A DNA stretch of 64,000 nt from JAKFWF01 sp963741505 (GTDB taxonomy: Bacteria > Pseudomonadota > Alphaproteobacteria > Rhizobiales > Hyphomicrobiaceae), in assembly GCA_963741505.1 (NCBI GenBank), contig CAVUIJ010000027.1, forward strand, positions 59,127 to 123,126, given 5' to 3'. Below, in pieces: positions 55,786 through 63,529 of the stretch; the stretch's first letter is position 1, and every line of letters begins with the position of its first letter. Below the pieces are notes generated by a model. The model was not told where the DNA came from, did not search any database, and worked only from the letters and a program-made list of their open reading frames with translations. Position numbers and translations under genes: made by a program.

Positions 55786-57245
55786 GCTTCGGGCTTCTTG
55801 GCCTCCTGCCCTTCGAGCCAGTGACGGCGGTCCTCTTGATCCCCGGCTGTGCAGCAGTGCTGCTTGCCCTGCTGCCGGGTTATCGGCTGACCGCCTACCT
55901 CAATGTGTTGGCAACGTTACTGACGTGGCTTGCCGCGCTCACCCTGCTGGTCGCTCGACCGCAGCGCGGCGTCTACCTGTTCGTCGACGACCTCAACGTC
56001 GTGTTCGTCGTGCTCGGCACCTTCGTCGGCTTCACCACCAGCGCATTCAGCGCCAGCTACATCGGCCACGAGATCGAGATCGGCCGCTTGACCCCGGCCA
56101 ACTTGCGCTTTTACCACGCCATGTATCAGGCGCTGATGTTCGCCATGAACTTGGCGCTGCTCGCCAACAACATCGGCCTGATGTGGGTGGCGATCGAGCT
56201 CGCGACGCTGACCACCGTGCTGATGGTCGGCATCTATCGCACGCATGAGGCGTTGGAGGCGGCCTGGAAGTACTTCATCCTCGGCAGCGTCGGCATTGCG
56301 CTGGCACTGTTCGGCACGATCCTGGTTTACATGGCAGCGCGTCCCGTCATCGGTGAGGGCCACGACGCCATGGTGTGGACAGCCCTGATCGAGAAGGCCC
56401 GGGACTTCAATCCGGAGCTGCTCAACGTCGCCTTCGTCTTTCTGATGCTGGGCTACGGCACCAAGGTCGGCCTGGCGCCGCTGCATGCCTGGCTGCCGGA
56501 CGCGCATGCCGAGGGCCCGACGCCGATCTCGGCCGTGCTGTCGGGGCTGCTGCTCAATGTGGCGCTCTATGCGGTGCTGCGTTTCAAGATGCTGCTGGCG
56601 GCCAACCCGGCGGCGATCGCACCGGGACCGCTGATGGCGACGCTCGGGCTCGTGTCTCTCATCTTCGCCGGCTTCATGCTCTACCGGCGGCGCGACATAA
56701 AGCGCATGTTCGCCTATTCCTCGATCGAGCACATGGGGTTGATCGCGTTCGCGTTCGGGATGGGCGGCCCGCTCGCCAATTTCGCCGGCCTGCTGCACAT
56801 GACCATGCACAGTCTGACCAAGTCGGCGATCTTCTTTGCCGTCGGCCACATCGCACAGGTCAAGGGGACGCAAAAGCTGTCCGAGATCCGCGGTTTGACC
56901 GAGAGCCATCCGGTGCTCGGCTGGGGCTTGGTCGTTGGTGTCGTCGCCATTGCCGGATTGCCGCCGCTCGGCATTTTCATGAGCGAGTTCTTGATCGTCA
57001 GCTCGACGTTCGCGCGCGCGCCGCTGCTGGCCGTTGCGCTCGTGTTCGGGCTGCTGGTCGCGTTCGGCGCCCTGATGCTGCGTCTGACCGACATGGCCTT
57101 CGGTGAGCCGACGGGCAGCATGGCGGCGGTGGAAGCCTCCTACGTGCCGCTGTTCGCCCACCTCGCATTGGTTCTGGCTGCCGGGATCTATCTACCGGGG
57201 CCACTCGTGACCTGGTTCCAGAACGTGGCGCGGCTGCTGGGTTGA
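55782..57245 (+). CDS. hyfF: Hydrogenase-4-like membrane subunit HyfF (proton-pumping, NuoM/N type)
   Basis: The 487-residue second antiporter-like subunit starts at the ATG at 55782 (MSFGLLGLLPFEPV). It has about fourteen membrane segments and the family blocks LMWVAIELATLTTVLMV, VGLAPLHAWLPDAHAEGPTP (Lys/His proton path) and RMFAYSSIEHMGLIAFAFG, plus LHMTMHSLTKSAIFFAVGHI near residue 350. It ends one base before the in-frame ATG of the next gene. Confidence 0.92.
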   Translation: MSFGLLGLLPFEPVTAVLLIPGCAAVLLALLPGYRLTAYLNVLATLLTWLAALTLLVARPQRGVYLFVDDLNVVFVVLGTFVGFTTSAFSASYIGHEIEIGRLTPANLRFYHAMYQALMFAMNLALLANNIGLMWVAIELATLTTVLMVGIYRTHEALEAAWKYFILGSVGIALALFGTILVYMAARPVIGEGHDAMVWTALIEKARDFNPELLNVAFVFLMLGYGTKVGLAPLHAWLPDAHAEGPTPISAVLSGLLLNVALYAVLRFKMLLAANPAAIAPGPLMATLGLVSLIFAGFMLYRRRDIKRMFAYSSIEHMGLIAFAFGMGGPLANFAGLLHMTMHSLTKSAIFFAVGHIAQVKGTQKLSEIRGLTESHPVLGWGLVVGVVAIAGLPPLGIFMSEFLIVSSTFARAPLLAVALVFGLLVAFGALMLRLTDMAFGEPTGSMAAVEASYVPLFAHLALVLAAGIYLPGPLVTWFQNVARLLG

Positions 57246-57263
57246 ATGAGGGGGCAACACGCA

Positions 57264-58817
57264 ATGTCGGTCAGTTCAGCGCTCATTGAGAACGGGACCA
57301 TGGTCGCGCAGCAACGACCGTGGCCGAGGGTTGTCCTCGATATCGATGGCTGGCGACGAGCAATCCTTGCCGTCGCCCAGGGCAAGGCGGGGATGCTCGG
57401 GCTGTGGAGCGACGGCGCCGCCGTACACATGGCACTCGCAGAGTGGGCACTCGCAGAGTGGGCGCTCGCCGAGACGCAGCACACCGAGGTGCTGGTCGTC
57501 AGCCTCGAATGTCCCACCAGGCGGTTCCCCTCCGTGGCTCTGTCGCATCCGCCCGCGCAGCGCCTCGAGCGCACGATCGCCGACCTCTACGGGCTGGTCG
57601 CGGATGATGCACCCGACCTGCGCCCCTGGCTCGATCACGGCCGATGGGGTTGGACGCAGCCGCTCGGTGACCGCCGCGCGCACCCCGCCGACGGTTATCC
57701 CTATGCCTTCCGTACGGCGGTAGGTGCACCGCTGCATCAGATCCCCGTCGGCCCGGTGCACGCCGGCATCATCGAGCCCGGCCATTTCCGCTTCTCGGCC
57801 AACGGCGAAACGGTCGTGCGCCTCGAGGAGCGCCTCGGTTACGTCCACAAGGGCATCGAGTCGCTGCTGCAGACGTCGCCGATCGCGCAGGCGGCCAGGC
57901 TCGCGGGCCGCGTCTCGGGCGACAGCACGGTCGCCTACTCGATCGCCTTCGCCCGCGCCGTCGAGGCGGCTGTCGGCGTTGCAGTCCCCGACCGCGCCCA
58001 TTGGCTGCGCGCGGTCATGGCCGAGCTCGAACGCCTCGCCAATCACTTTGGTGATATCGGCGCCATCTGCAACGATGCCTCGTTCTCGATCATGCATGCG
58101 CATTGTGGAGCCTTGCGCGAGCGCGTGCTCAGGTGCGCGCAGGTTTGCTTCGGGCACCGCTTGATGATGGACTGCGTCGTGCCCGGCGGGGTTGCGCAAG
58201 ACCTCAGCCGCGATGGCCCGCTCAAATTGCGCGCCCTATTAAGCGACATCCGGACCCATTTTCCCGAGTTGGTCGAGCTTTACGACAACACGACCTCGCT
58301 GCAGGACCGGACGGTCACAACGGGAATTCTCGAGCCCAAGCTGGCGTCGCAGTACGGCGCCGGCGGTTATGTCGGCCGCGCTTCCGGCCGCTCGTTCGAC
58401 GCACGCCGAACGCCGGGATATGCGCCGTATACGGCACTCGCTTTCGACATCCCCGTGCGCTCCGAGGGCGATGTCGATGCCCGCATCTGGGTTCGCATCG
58501 ACGAGGTCGGCCAAAGCCTCTCCATCATCGAGCAATGTCTCGACAGGATGTCCGACGGTTTGACAGTGTGCCCTCTTGAAGCCTCCCAGGCGGGCACAGA
58601 TGCGCGCGAGGGCATTTCACTTGTCGAGGGTTTCCGCGGCGATATCCTGGCCTGGGTGCGCATCGCTCACGACGGCACGATCGCGCATTGCCATCTTCGC
58701 GATCCATCGTGGTTTCAGTGGCCGCTCCTCGAGGCCGTGATCGAAGGCAACATCGTTGCGGATTTCCCGCTCTGCAACAAATCGTTCAACTGCTCCTACT
58801 CTGGCCACGACCTGTAA
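57264..58817 (+). CDS. hyfG: Hydrogenase-4-like large subunit HyfG without Ni-Fe ligands (Ehr-type)
   Basis: The 517-residue protein is a fusion of a NuoC-like N-terminal part and a NuoD/hydrogenase-large-subunit-like part (VGPVHAGIIEPGHFRFSANG, YVHKGIESLLQ). In [NiFe]-hydrogenases RxCGxC holds the first two nickel-binding cysteines; here it reads Arg216-Val-Ser218-Gly-Asp-Ser221. The C-terminal DPCxxC is replaced by FPLCNKSFNCSYSGHDL (Cys504, Cys510 with wrong spacing). The protein therefore cannot hold the usual NiFe centre. This matches energy-converting hydrogenase-related (Ehr) complexes. I take the ATG at 57264 as start (GAGGGGG upstream); an ATG at 57246 adds six residues. A 15-bp tandem repeat lies at 57432-57473. 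Confidence 0.88.
   Translation: MSVSSALIENGTMVAQQRPWPRVVLDIDGWRRAILAVAQGKAGMLGLWSDGAAVHMALAEWALAEWALAETQHTEVLVVSLECPTRRFPSVALSHPPAQRLERTIADLYGLVADDAPDLRPWLDHGRWGWTQPLGDRRAHPADGYPYAFRTAVGAPLHQIPVGPVHAGIIEPGHFRFSANGETVVRLEERLGYVHKGIESLLQTSPIAQAARLAGRVSGDSTVAYSIAFARAVEAAVGVAVPDRAHWLRAVMAELERLANHFGDIGAICNDASFSIMHAHCGALRERVLRCAQVCFGHRLMMDCVVPGGVAQDLSRDGPLKLRALLSDIRTHFPELVELYDNTTSLQDRTVTTGILEPKLASQYGAGGYVGRASGRSFDARRTPGYAPYTALAFDIPVRSEGDVDARIWVRIDEVGQSLSIIEQCLDRMSDGLTVCPLEASQAGTDAREGISLVEGFRGDILAWVRIAHDGTIAHCHLRDPSWFQWPLLEAVIEGNIVADFPLCNKSFNCSYSGHDL
57432..57473 (+). repeat. 15-bp tandem repeat inside hyfG
   Basis: GCACTCGCAGAGTGG occurs twice exactly (57432-57446, 57447-57461) and a third time in diverged, partial form (57462-57473). 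It encodes ALAEW-ALAEW-ALAE at residues 57-70 in the NuoC-like part. The copy number keeps the frame, so it can vary without breaking the gene. Confidence 0.85.
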
Positions 58818-58827
58818 GGACGATGCC

Positions 58828-59352
58828 GTGCGCAAGCTTCTCTTCAAGAGTTTAGTCCAGTCGACGCTGACGGAGCCTCGCCCGCCGAAGGACGACGCCA
58901 TGATGGCCGAGCTCGCCTCGCGACTCGAAGCATCGTCGCGGCGCAAACTCGGCCGCAGTCTCTCCATTCGCGAAGTGGATGCCGGCTCATGCAATGGCTG
59001 CGAGCTCGAGATCCACGCCCTCAACAATGTCTACTATGACCTCGAGCGCTTCGGCTTGCGTTTCGTCGCATCGCCCCGGCATGCCGATGTGCTGCTGGTG
59101 ACCGGCCCCGTAACGCACAATATGCGGCTCGCGCTCGAGCGGACCTATAACGCGACGCCTGATCCCAAATGGGTCGTTGCCGTCGGTGATTGCGGATTTG
59201 ATGGCGGCGTGTTCGCCGGCAGCTATGCTTGTGCCGGTGGCGTCTCGGCAGTTCTGCCCGTGGACCTTCACATTCGCGGCTGCCCTCCCAGCCCGACCGC
59301 CCTGCTGCAGGGACTGATTGAATTGATCGAGAGCTGCGCCACGGATCGCTGA
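58828..59352 (+). CDS. hyfI: Hydrogenase-4-like small subunit HyfI (NuoB type, [4Fe-4S])
   Basis: The 174-residue protein is the NuoB/hydrogenase-small-subunit-like partner of HyfG. The GTG at 58828 is chosen as start for its AAGGA ribosome-binding site directly after the hyfG stop. All four ligands of the N2-type iron-sulfur cluster are present: Cys55 and Cys58 (GSCNGCELE), Cys122 (GDCGFDGG) and Cys152 (IRGCPPSP). TGPVTHNM is also conserved. So the electron-carrying cluster next to the former active site is kept. It is the last gene of the operon; no HyfH-like ferredoxin subunit or Hyp maturation gene follows. Confidence 0.92.
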   Translation: MRKLLFKSLVQSTLTEPRPPKDDAMMAELASRLEASSRRKLGRSLSIREVDAGSCNGCELEIHALNNVYYDLERFGLRFVASPRHADVLLVTGPVTHNMRLALERTYNATPDPKWVVAVGDCGFDGGVFAGSYACAGGVSAVLPVDLHIRGCPPSPTALLQGLIELIESCATDR

Positions 59353-59974
59353 CCCAAGCATTCTGGAACGGCAACCACGACTTGAAATTGCCAGTGGCAC
59401 GTGGTCAGCGATCGGGTCGATCTCGGCCTCTTGATCGCAGTCCAATGTCCGCTTTCGCCGGCGGTTCAATAGACGCGCCACGCGCAAAACCGGCGATTGC
59501 GCGTATCGGGGGCTACGCTTCCCTGAAGTCAATATCGTCCATCAAGGCGATAGGCCTGTCTTGCCGTACCGCCGAACATGGCCGCCTCTCGTCCGGTGAT
59601 GCGGCCACGACGAGGCGTTTGAAGGCATTCCACAGTCCGGCGTAGCCGATGCCCATCTTGTCGACGGGGAAAGCGACGGCAGCTCGAGCCTCAGATAGCC
59701 GCCGAACCTAGGACGAGCCGAGAATGCTGGCGCGATGCACTCGCCTCCGGACGGTCGCGCCTGTGGACGCCATCTCTGCAGCGGGCCGAATGCGGTCATT
59801 CGCCAGCTGCAAGAATCGTATCAATCTCCGACTGGAGCGACGAGCAGGCATTCTCCTTTCGTCGACGCGGCGATCGTGGCGCCTCTTGCGCTTGATCAAT
59901 GTCCGCCTACCAATCGCGCGGACAATGAAAAATCATTCGGCAATGCAGTCTTGCACTCGCGCGGAGGTGCTCCA
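59353..59974. other. Non-coding stretch holding a gene remnant
   Basis: The 622 bases between hyfI and the CPBP gene contain only the amidohydrolase remnant at 59529-59725 and, near the right end, an AT-richer stretch (59915-59950) that may be the promoter of the CPBP gene. The other short frames here have no protein character. Confidence 0.45.
59529..59725 (-). pseudogene. C-terminal remnant of an amidohydrolase-family protein
   Basis: Minus-strand frames read EARAAVAFPVDKMGIGYAG and WNAFKRLVVAASPDER, then after a frame change MFGGTARQAYRL near a stop at 59529-59531. The ending FGGTAxxxYRL is typical of TIM-barrel amidohydrolases (decarboxylase-like branch). The upstream catalytic part is missing and the frame is broken, so this is a dead fragment. 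Confidence 0.5.
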
Positions 59975-60869
59975 ATGCGAGAAGCCAGCACATCGACTTG
60001 GCGCCAGGCGTGGCTGACCAGTGTGGCGATGTACTTTGCGCTGACGTTCGTGATCTCCTGGGGCGGGGTCATCGCGGTTGTCGGCATCGACGGATTCCCG
60101 GGCACCACTGAGACTTTCCAGGCGATGTTGCCGATGGTGGTCGTCGCAATGCTCGCCGGCCCAAGCCTCGCGGGCGTTGTCGTAACGGCTCTTTTCCTTG
60201 GCAGGACCGGTCTTCGCGACTTGTGGCACAGGTCTTTGAAAGGCCGCGTGGGTGCGCGCTGGTATGGGATGGCGCTTCTGACAGCCCCACTACTGGTGGC
60301 CGGGGTCCTCATGCTGCTTTCAATTGGGTCTGCGGTATATCGACCAGGCATTGTCACTGTAAGTGACCCCGTCGGCCACCTAGCCTTGGGAGTGGTTACA
60401 GGGCTCGCGGCAGGACTGCTTGAGGAGATCGGTTGGACTGGATTTGCTGTACCGCGCTTGCGGTTGCGCTATGGCGTGTTCGCAACGGGTCTCATCGTGG
60501 GCCTCGTGTGGGGCGCATGGCACCTGCTCGTAACGTGGTGGGGCAGCTCCGGCACGGCCGGATCGCTGCCGATGGCAGTCTATCTGCCGGCGATGACGCT
60601 GTCGTTCCTTCCGCCATTCCGAGTCTTGATGGTGTGGGTCTACGATCGAACCGGCAGCCTCTTGGTGGCTATGCTGATGCACGCGAGTTCTCACAGCCAG
60701 CGTGCGGATTTTCGATCCGGTGCCGATCTCCGGCGCGCCGATCGTTCTGTACAACCTCGTCCTTGGCGTTGCCCTGTGGGGCATCGTTGCGGCGGTCGCT
60801 ATCGCAATCCCGAATGCGCTTAAGGGCCCTGCGGCGACGGTGAAGCTTCCCCGAAGCGGGGTCACGTGA
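59975..60869 (+). CDS. CPBP-family intramembrane metalloprotease, with one frame break near the end
   Basis: The membrane protein belongs to the CAAX-protease/bacteriocin-processing (CPBP) family. The ATG at 59975 follows GGAGGTG. The first catalytic motif is LLEEIGWTGFAVPRL: both glutamates are kept, but the usual following arginine (EEIGWRG) is threonine. The second motif histidine is in VWGAWHLL, and a third in LMHASS. After that the frame slips near 60690. Dropping one base gives a normal end (TASVRIFDPVPISG to VKLPRSGVT, stop at 60867-60869), and the 895-base span is 3 x 298 + 1. The family includes proteases and immunity proteins; the role here is unknown. Confidence 0.82.
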
Positions 60870-61305
60870 GCGAGAGGTCTGCACCGGGTCGCAATCGACT
60901 GCCGGCGCGACGACACGTGCGATCCGCTTAACCCCTCGCTGGGCTGATGGTCTGCTGCGCCGAGGCGAAACGCCGGTCGCCGCCTGCTGCGCCGGATGGC
61001 TTGCCACAGGGCCACAGCGCATTGCGCCCTATCTTGAACGGGCGCACCCCCTCACGGTACTGGTTCAGAATTTGTCAACGATGACATGGTAAATTGGCCG
61101 GTGCTCGAAGTGATTTTCGTCACTGAAAAAGCAGCCTCGTCATGTCGCTCGTAGTCGCAATTGCAGGCAAAACCCGATCGAACCTCGCCGGCTTCCAGCG
61201 TCGGCTGGCGCGGTGGCAGACTGCACTCTTCAGCACGTATCGACCGGAGCTGTACTACATGCGCGGACCTGGGCCGAAATGGCGCCAGAAGCACGCTCAG
61301 TCGGA
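60870..61305. other. Gene-free stretch
   Basis: The 436 bases between the converging CPBP and recombinase genes hold no supportable gene. The centre (61060-61140) is AT-richer than its flanks and contains a short inverted repeat (AGTGA and TCACT, near 61110-61130). Confidence 0.45.
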
Positions 61306-61917
61306 TCAGTAGTCGACCGAGGCACCGTTTTCGGTATATGTGCCCGGCGCCTTCGACAGGCCGCGATCGTTCATGATGCGGTAAAGGCTCGAGCGAGCAA
61401 TCCCGAGCTGGCGAGCGACCGCCGCAGGCTTCCCGCCCGCCTTGAGCAGCGCCACGGCCTCGTCGGCCCTTCGCCTGGCCGTCGGCACCCGGCCTCGGTA
61501 TTTTCCCTCGGCCTTGGCCCGAGCGATGCCGACCCGTTGCCGCTCCAGCATCATGTCGCGCTCGAATGCTGCCACGCTGCCGAGCACGTTGAGCACGAGC
61601 TTGCCGTTCGCGGTCGACGTGTCGAGTTGCATCGCGAGAATGCGCAGTGAAGCACAGGTCGCCTCGATCTGGCTCACGATACTGATCAAGTCGCGCATCG
61701 ATCGGGCGAGCCGGTCGAGCTTCGTGACTACAATCACGTCGCCGGGTCGGAGCTGATCGAGCATCCGTGTGAGCTGGGGGCGCTTTCCAGCACCACTGCT
61801 GATCTGCTCGACGAACATGCGATCAGCATCACAGCCAACGGCGATCAGCTGAGCCTTCTGGTCCTCGAAATCCGCGGGCTGGTCGACGGCGCTTGTTCGA
61901 GCATAGCCGATGAGCAT
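61306..61917 (-). CDS. Serine recombinase (resolvase/invertase family)
   Basis: The 203-residue site-specific recombinase starts at the ATG at 61915-61917 (MLIGYARTSAVDQ). Catalytic residues of the small serine recombinases are visible: the nucleophile serine in YARTSA, arginines in LDRLARSMRDL, and the arm FERDMMLERQRVGIARAK. The C-terminal HTH (DEAVALLKAGGKPAAVARQLGIARSSLYRIM) binds DNA. Size and layout match Tn3-type resolvases and Hin/Gin invertases. A res-like site lies directly upstream. No partner transposase is present. Confidence 0.9.
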   Translation of the reverse strand: MLIGYARTSAVDQPADFEDQKAQLIAVGCDADRMFVEQISSGAGKRPQLTRMLDQLRPGDVIVVTKLDRLARSMRDLISIVSQIEATCASLRILAMQLDTSTANGKLVLNVLGSVAAFERDMMLERQRVGIARAKAEGKYRGRVPTARRRADEAVALLKAGGKPAAVARQLGIARSSLYRIMNDRGLSKAPGTYTENGASVDY

Positions 61918-61932
61918 CAGATGGCCCTGATC

Positions 61933-62026
61933 TGTCCGATTGATCATGTACAATAATAGGACAAATGTCCGATAATAGAAAGTACTCGTGTGAAACACAT
62001 CTTGAGCTGAGCCAATATGTCCGACA
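61933..62026. other. Resolvase res-like binding sites
   Basis: Just upstream of the recombinase start, half-sites resembling the resolvase consensus TGTCYGATAATT are grouped. One is a 31-bp inverted pair at 61933-61963 (TGTCCGATTGAT facing TGTCCTATTATT). A direct half-site TGTCCGATAATA follows at 61966-61977, and a weaker TGTCCGACA is at 62018-62026. The arrangement fits the repressor and recombination sites of a Tn3-type resolvase. The exact site I/II/III assignment is not certain. Confidence 0.6.
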
Positions 62027-62156
62027 AAGGCCGGCTCCAAAGAGACACCAAAGAGGTTTGCGCTGCTCGCCGCCGCTAAGTATGAATTCGGATGGGCTGG
62101 TCGCCGGAAGCATAAGACTGATATCGTGCGACACGGCTCAGTCCGGAGTACTCGCC

Positions 62157-62444
62157 ATGGCCAAGAAAACATCGACGAAAAAGCCCACGTCCGCCAAACG
62201 CACCGTCAAGCCTCTGGCCGGTCCCAAGATCGCAGCCAAGAGATCTAAGCCGCTGCCAAAAGCCGCAGCAGCAAAGCCATCGAACGGTGGGTCCGGTGGC
62301 ACTCCCTTCGCTCCGCGCCACCGGGTCAGTCACCGCATTTTCGGCGACGGTGTCGTGCTGCAGGTCGATGGCGACAAGCTCGAGATCAAATTCAAGTCAG
62401 TCGGCGCGAAGTGGATCATCGATAGCTTTGTTAACTTGGCCTAG
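62157..62444 (+). CDS. Small basic protein with UvrD-C-terminal-like Tudor domain
   Basis: The 95-residue protein (ATG at 62157, with GGAG upstream) has two parts. Residues 1-50 are a lysine/alanine-rich tail (KKTSTKKPTSAKRTVKP) like those of histone-H1-type proteins. Residues about 55-95 read RVSHRIFGDGVVLQVDGDKL and KFKSVGAKWIIDSF, the pattern of the small Tudor-like domain found at the C-terminus of UvrD/PcrA helicases, which contacts RNA polymerase. No helicase is attached. A nucleic-acid or RNA-polymerase binding role is inferred. The longer frame back to 61965 crosses the res-like site and is not supported. Confidence 0.72.
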   Translation: MAKKTSTKKPTSAKRTVKPLAGPKIAAKRSKPLPKAAAAKPSNGGSGGTPFAPRHRVSHRIFGDGVVLQVDGDKLEIKFKSVGAKWIIDSFVNLA

Positions 62445-62474
62445 CCGTTTCGAAGGCGGCCGCAGCGCAACTCA

Positions 62475-62515
62475 CCCTCGCCGCCGATCCGTGCGCCTTA
62501 GGCCTCCGGCGAGGG
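62475..62515. terminator. Possible bidirectional hairpin between convergent genes
   Basis: CCCTCGCCG (62475-62483) and CGGCGAGGG (62507-62515) form a 9-bp stem with a 23-base loop in the gap between the Tudor-like gene and the convergent GST gene. No T-run follows on either side. Confidence 0.3.
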
Positions 62516-62657
62516 CCGGCTTGCGGGTCGGCTGAGAGATGCCTCTTGGAGACGGTAGGTCACAACAGGCGTTGTTCGGTGGCTCTGTCTGCAGATCCCG
62601 CGGGTTCAGTATCAGCGCTCAACGGTGTCTCGAGCAGCTCCTACCGAGCCCCGGATG

Positions 62658-63338
62658 TCAGCCCGCCGCTAGGTGCCTAAACATGTTGCGGCGTGCCTCG
62701 TCGTCATTCTCGGTCTTGAATTGGTGGCGCGTTTTCAGAGCTTCTGCGCGCGCTGCTGCTGGGCGCGCATTGATCTCGTCCACCAGGCGCTTGACGTTCG
62801 GAAATTTCGTCCAAGCGTGTTCCCCGACGACAAACGGCGCAAGGCGCGCCCAACCCCACAAGTTCATGTCGACGATTGTGTACGTCTCCGCCACCATGTA
62901 GCGATGTTTGGCAAGACGGGCGTCAAGGATGCCATAGTGCCGTTCGGCCTCGAACTGGTAGCGATTGAGGGCGTAGGGGATTTTTTCCGGCGCGTAGACT
63001 TTGAAATGAACTGCCTGGCCGCCGAACGGGCCGAGGCCCGATGCGATGAACATCATCCAAGAAAACAGTTCGCCTCGAGCCTTTGGCGTATTCGGCGGCA
63101 TGTATTGGCCCGTCTTCTCGCCGAGGTAGAGCAGGATGGCGCTGCTATCGAATACAACCGCATCGCCGTCGACGATTGCTGGGACCTTGGCGTTCGGGTT
63201 GATGGCCAGGTAGGCCGGTGTATGCTGATCACCCTTCCGCGTATCGACCGGAATGGCCTCGTAGGAGGTGCCGCTTTCCTCCAAGAACAATGCGACCTTC
63301 ATCGGGTTCGGCGCAGTGCTGTAGTAGAATTTCAGCAT
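62658..63338 (-). CDS. Glutathione S-transferase
   Basis: The 226-residue protein has an N-terminal thioredoxin-like domain (LKFYYSTAPNPMKVALFLEE, with a serine at the expected catalytic turn; NAKVPAIVDGD; the glutathione-binding FDSSAILLYLGEKTG) and a helical C-terminal domain with IVDMNLWGW and NVKRLVDEINARPA. This fits the GstB/YfcG-like bacterial GSTs that use serine or cysteine in place of tyrosine. The start is the ATG at 63338. Its partner pathway is unknown. Confidence 0.9.
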   Translation of the reverse strand: MLKFYYSTAPNPMKVALFLEESGTSYEAIPVDTRKGDQHTPAYLAINPNAKVPAIVDGDAVVFDSSAILLYLGEKTGQYMPPNTPKARGELFSWMMFIASGLGPFGGQAVHFKVYAPEKIPYALNRYQFEAERHYGILDARLAKHRYMVAETYTIVDMNLWGWARLAPFVVGEHAWTKFPNVKRLVDEINARPAAARAEALKTRHQFKTENDDEARRNMFRHLAAG

Positions 63339-63529
63339 GGTTCATTCCCTCGTCTTCGATCAACTTTGTTGAGCTGGGCTGAAGCATCCTCGTCGACCGC
63401 CCCCTCGAAGTCGACAATCTTAGAGTACCCAGTGGCAATGTTGCCGTAGTCTTCAAACAAATGCCAGTGGCGGTCGTGCCGGCCGTGCCGGCCCTGGCCG
63501 AGGTCTGCACGCGGCACGCCGCACATTGG

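Noticed and set aside
55122..57245. A single 707-residue HyfE-HyfF fusion protein
   Set aside because: Removing one A near 55735 restores the normal HyfE ending and a TGA that overlaps the HyfF ATG by four bases. The fusion is best explained by an extra base.
52166..59352. A functional [NiFe]-hydrogenase or formate hydrogenlyase
   Set aside because: The large subunit lacks the metal-binding cysteine pairs, and no formate dehydrogenase, ferredoxin-type subunit or Hyp genes are present in the window.
61965..62156. A longer N-terminus for the Tudor-like protein
   Set aside because: The extension would run through the res-like sites and has no protein character. The ATG at 62157 has its own ribosome-binding site and begins a clear lysine-rich tail.
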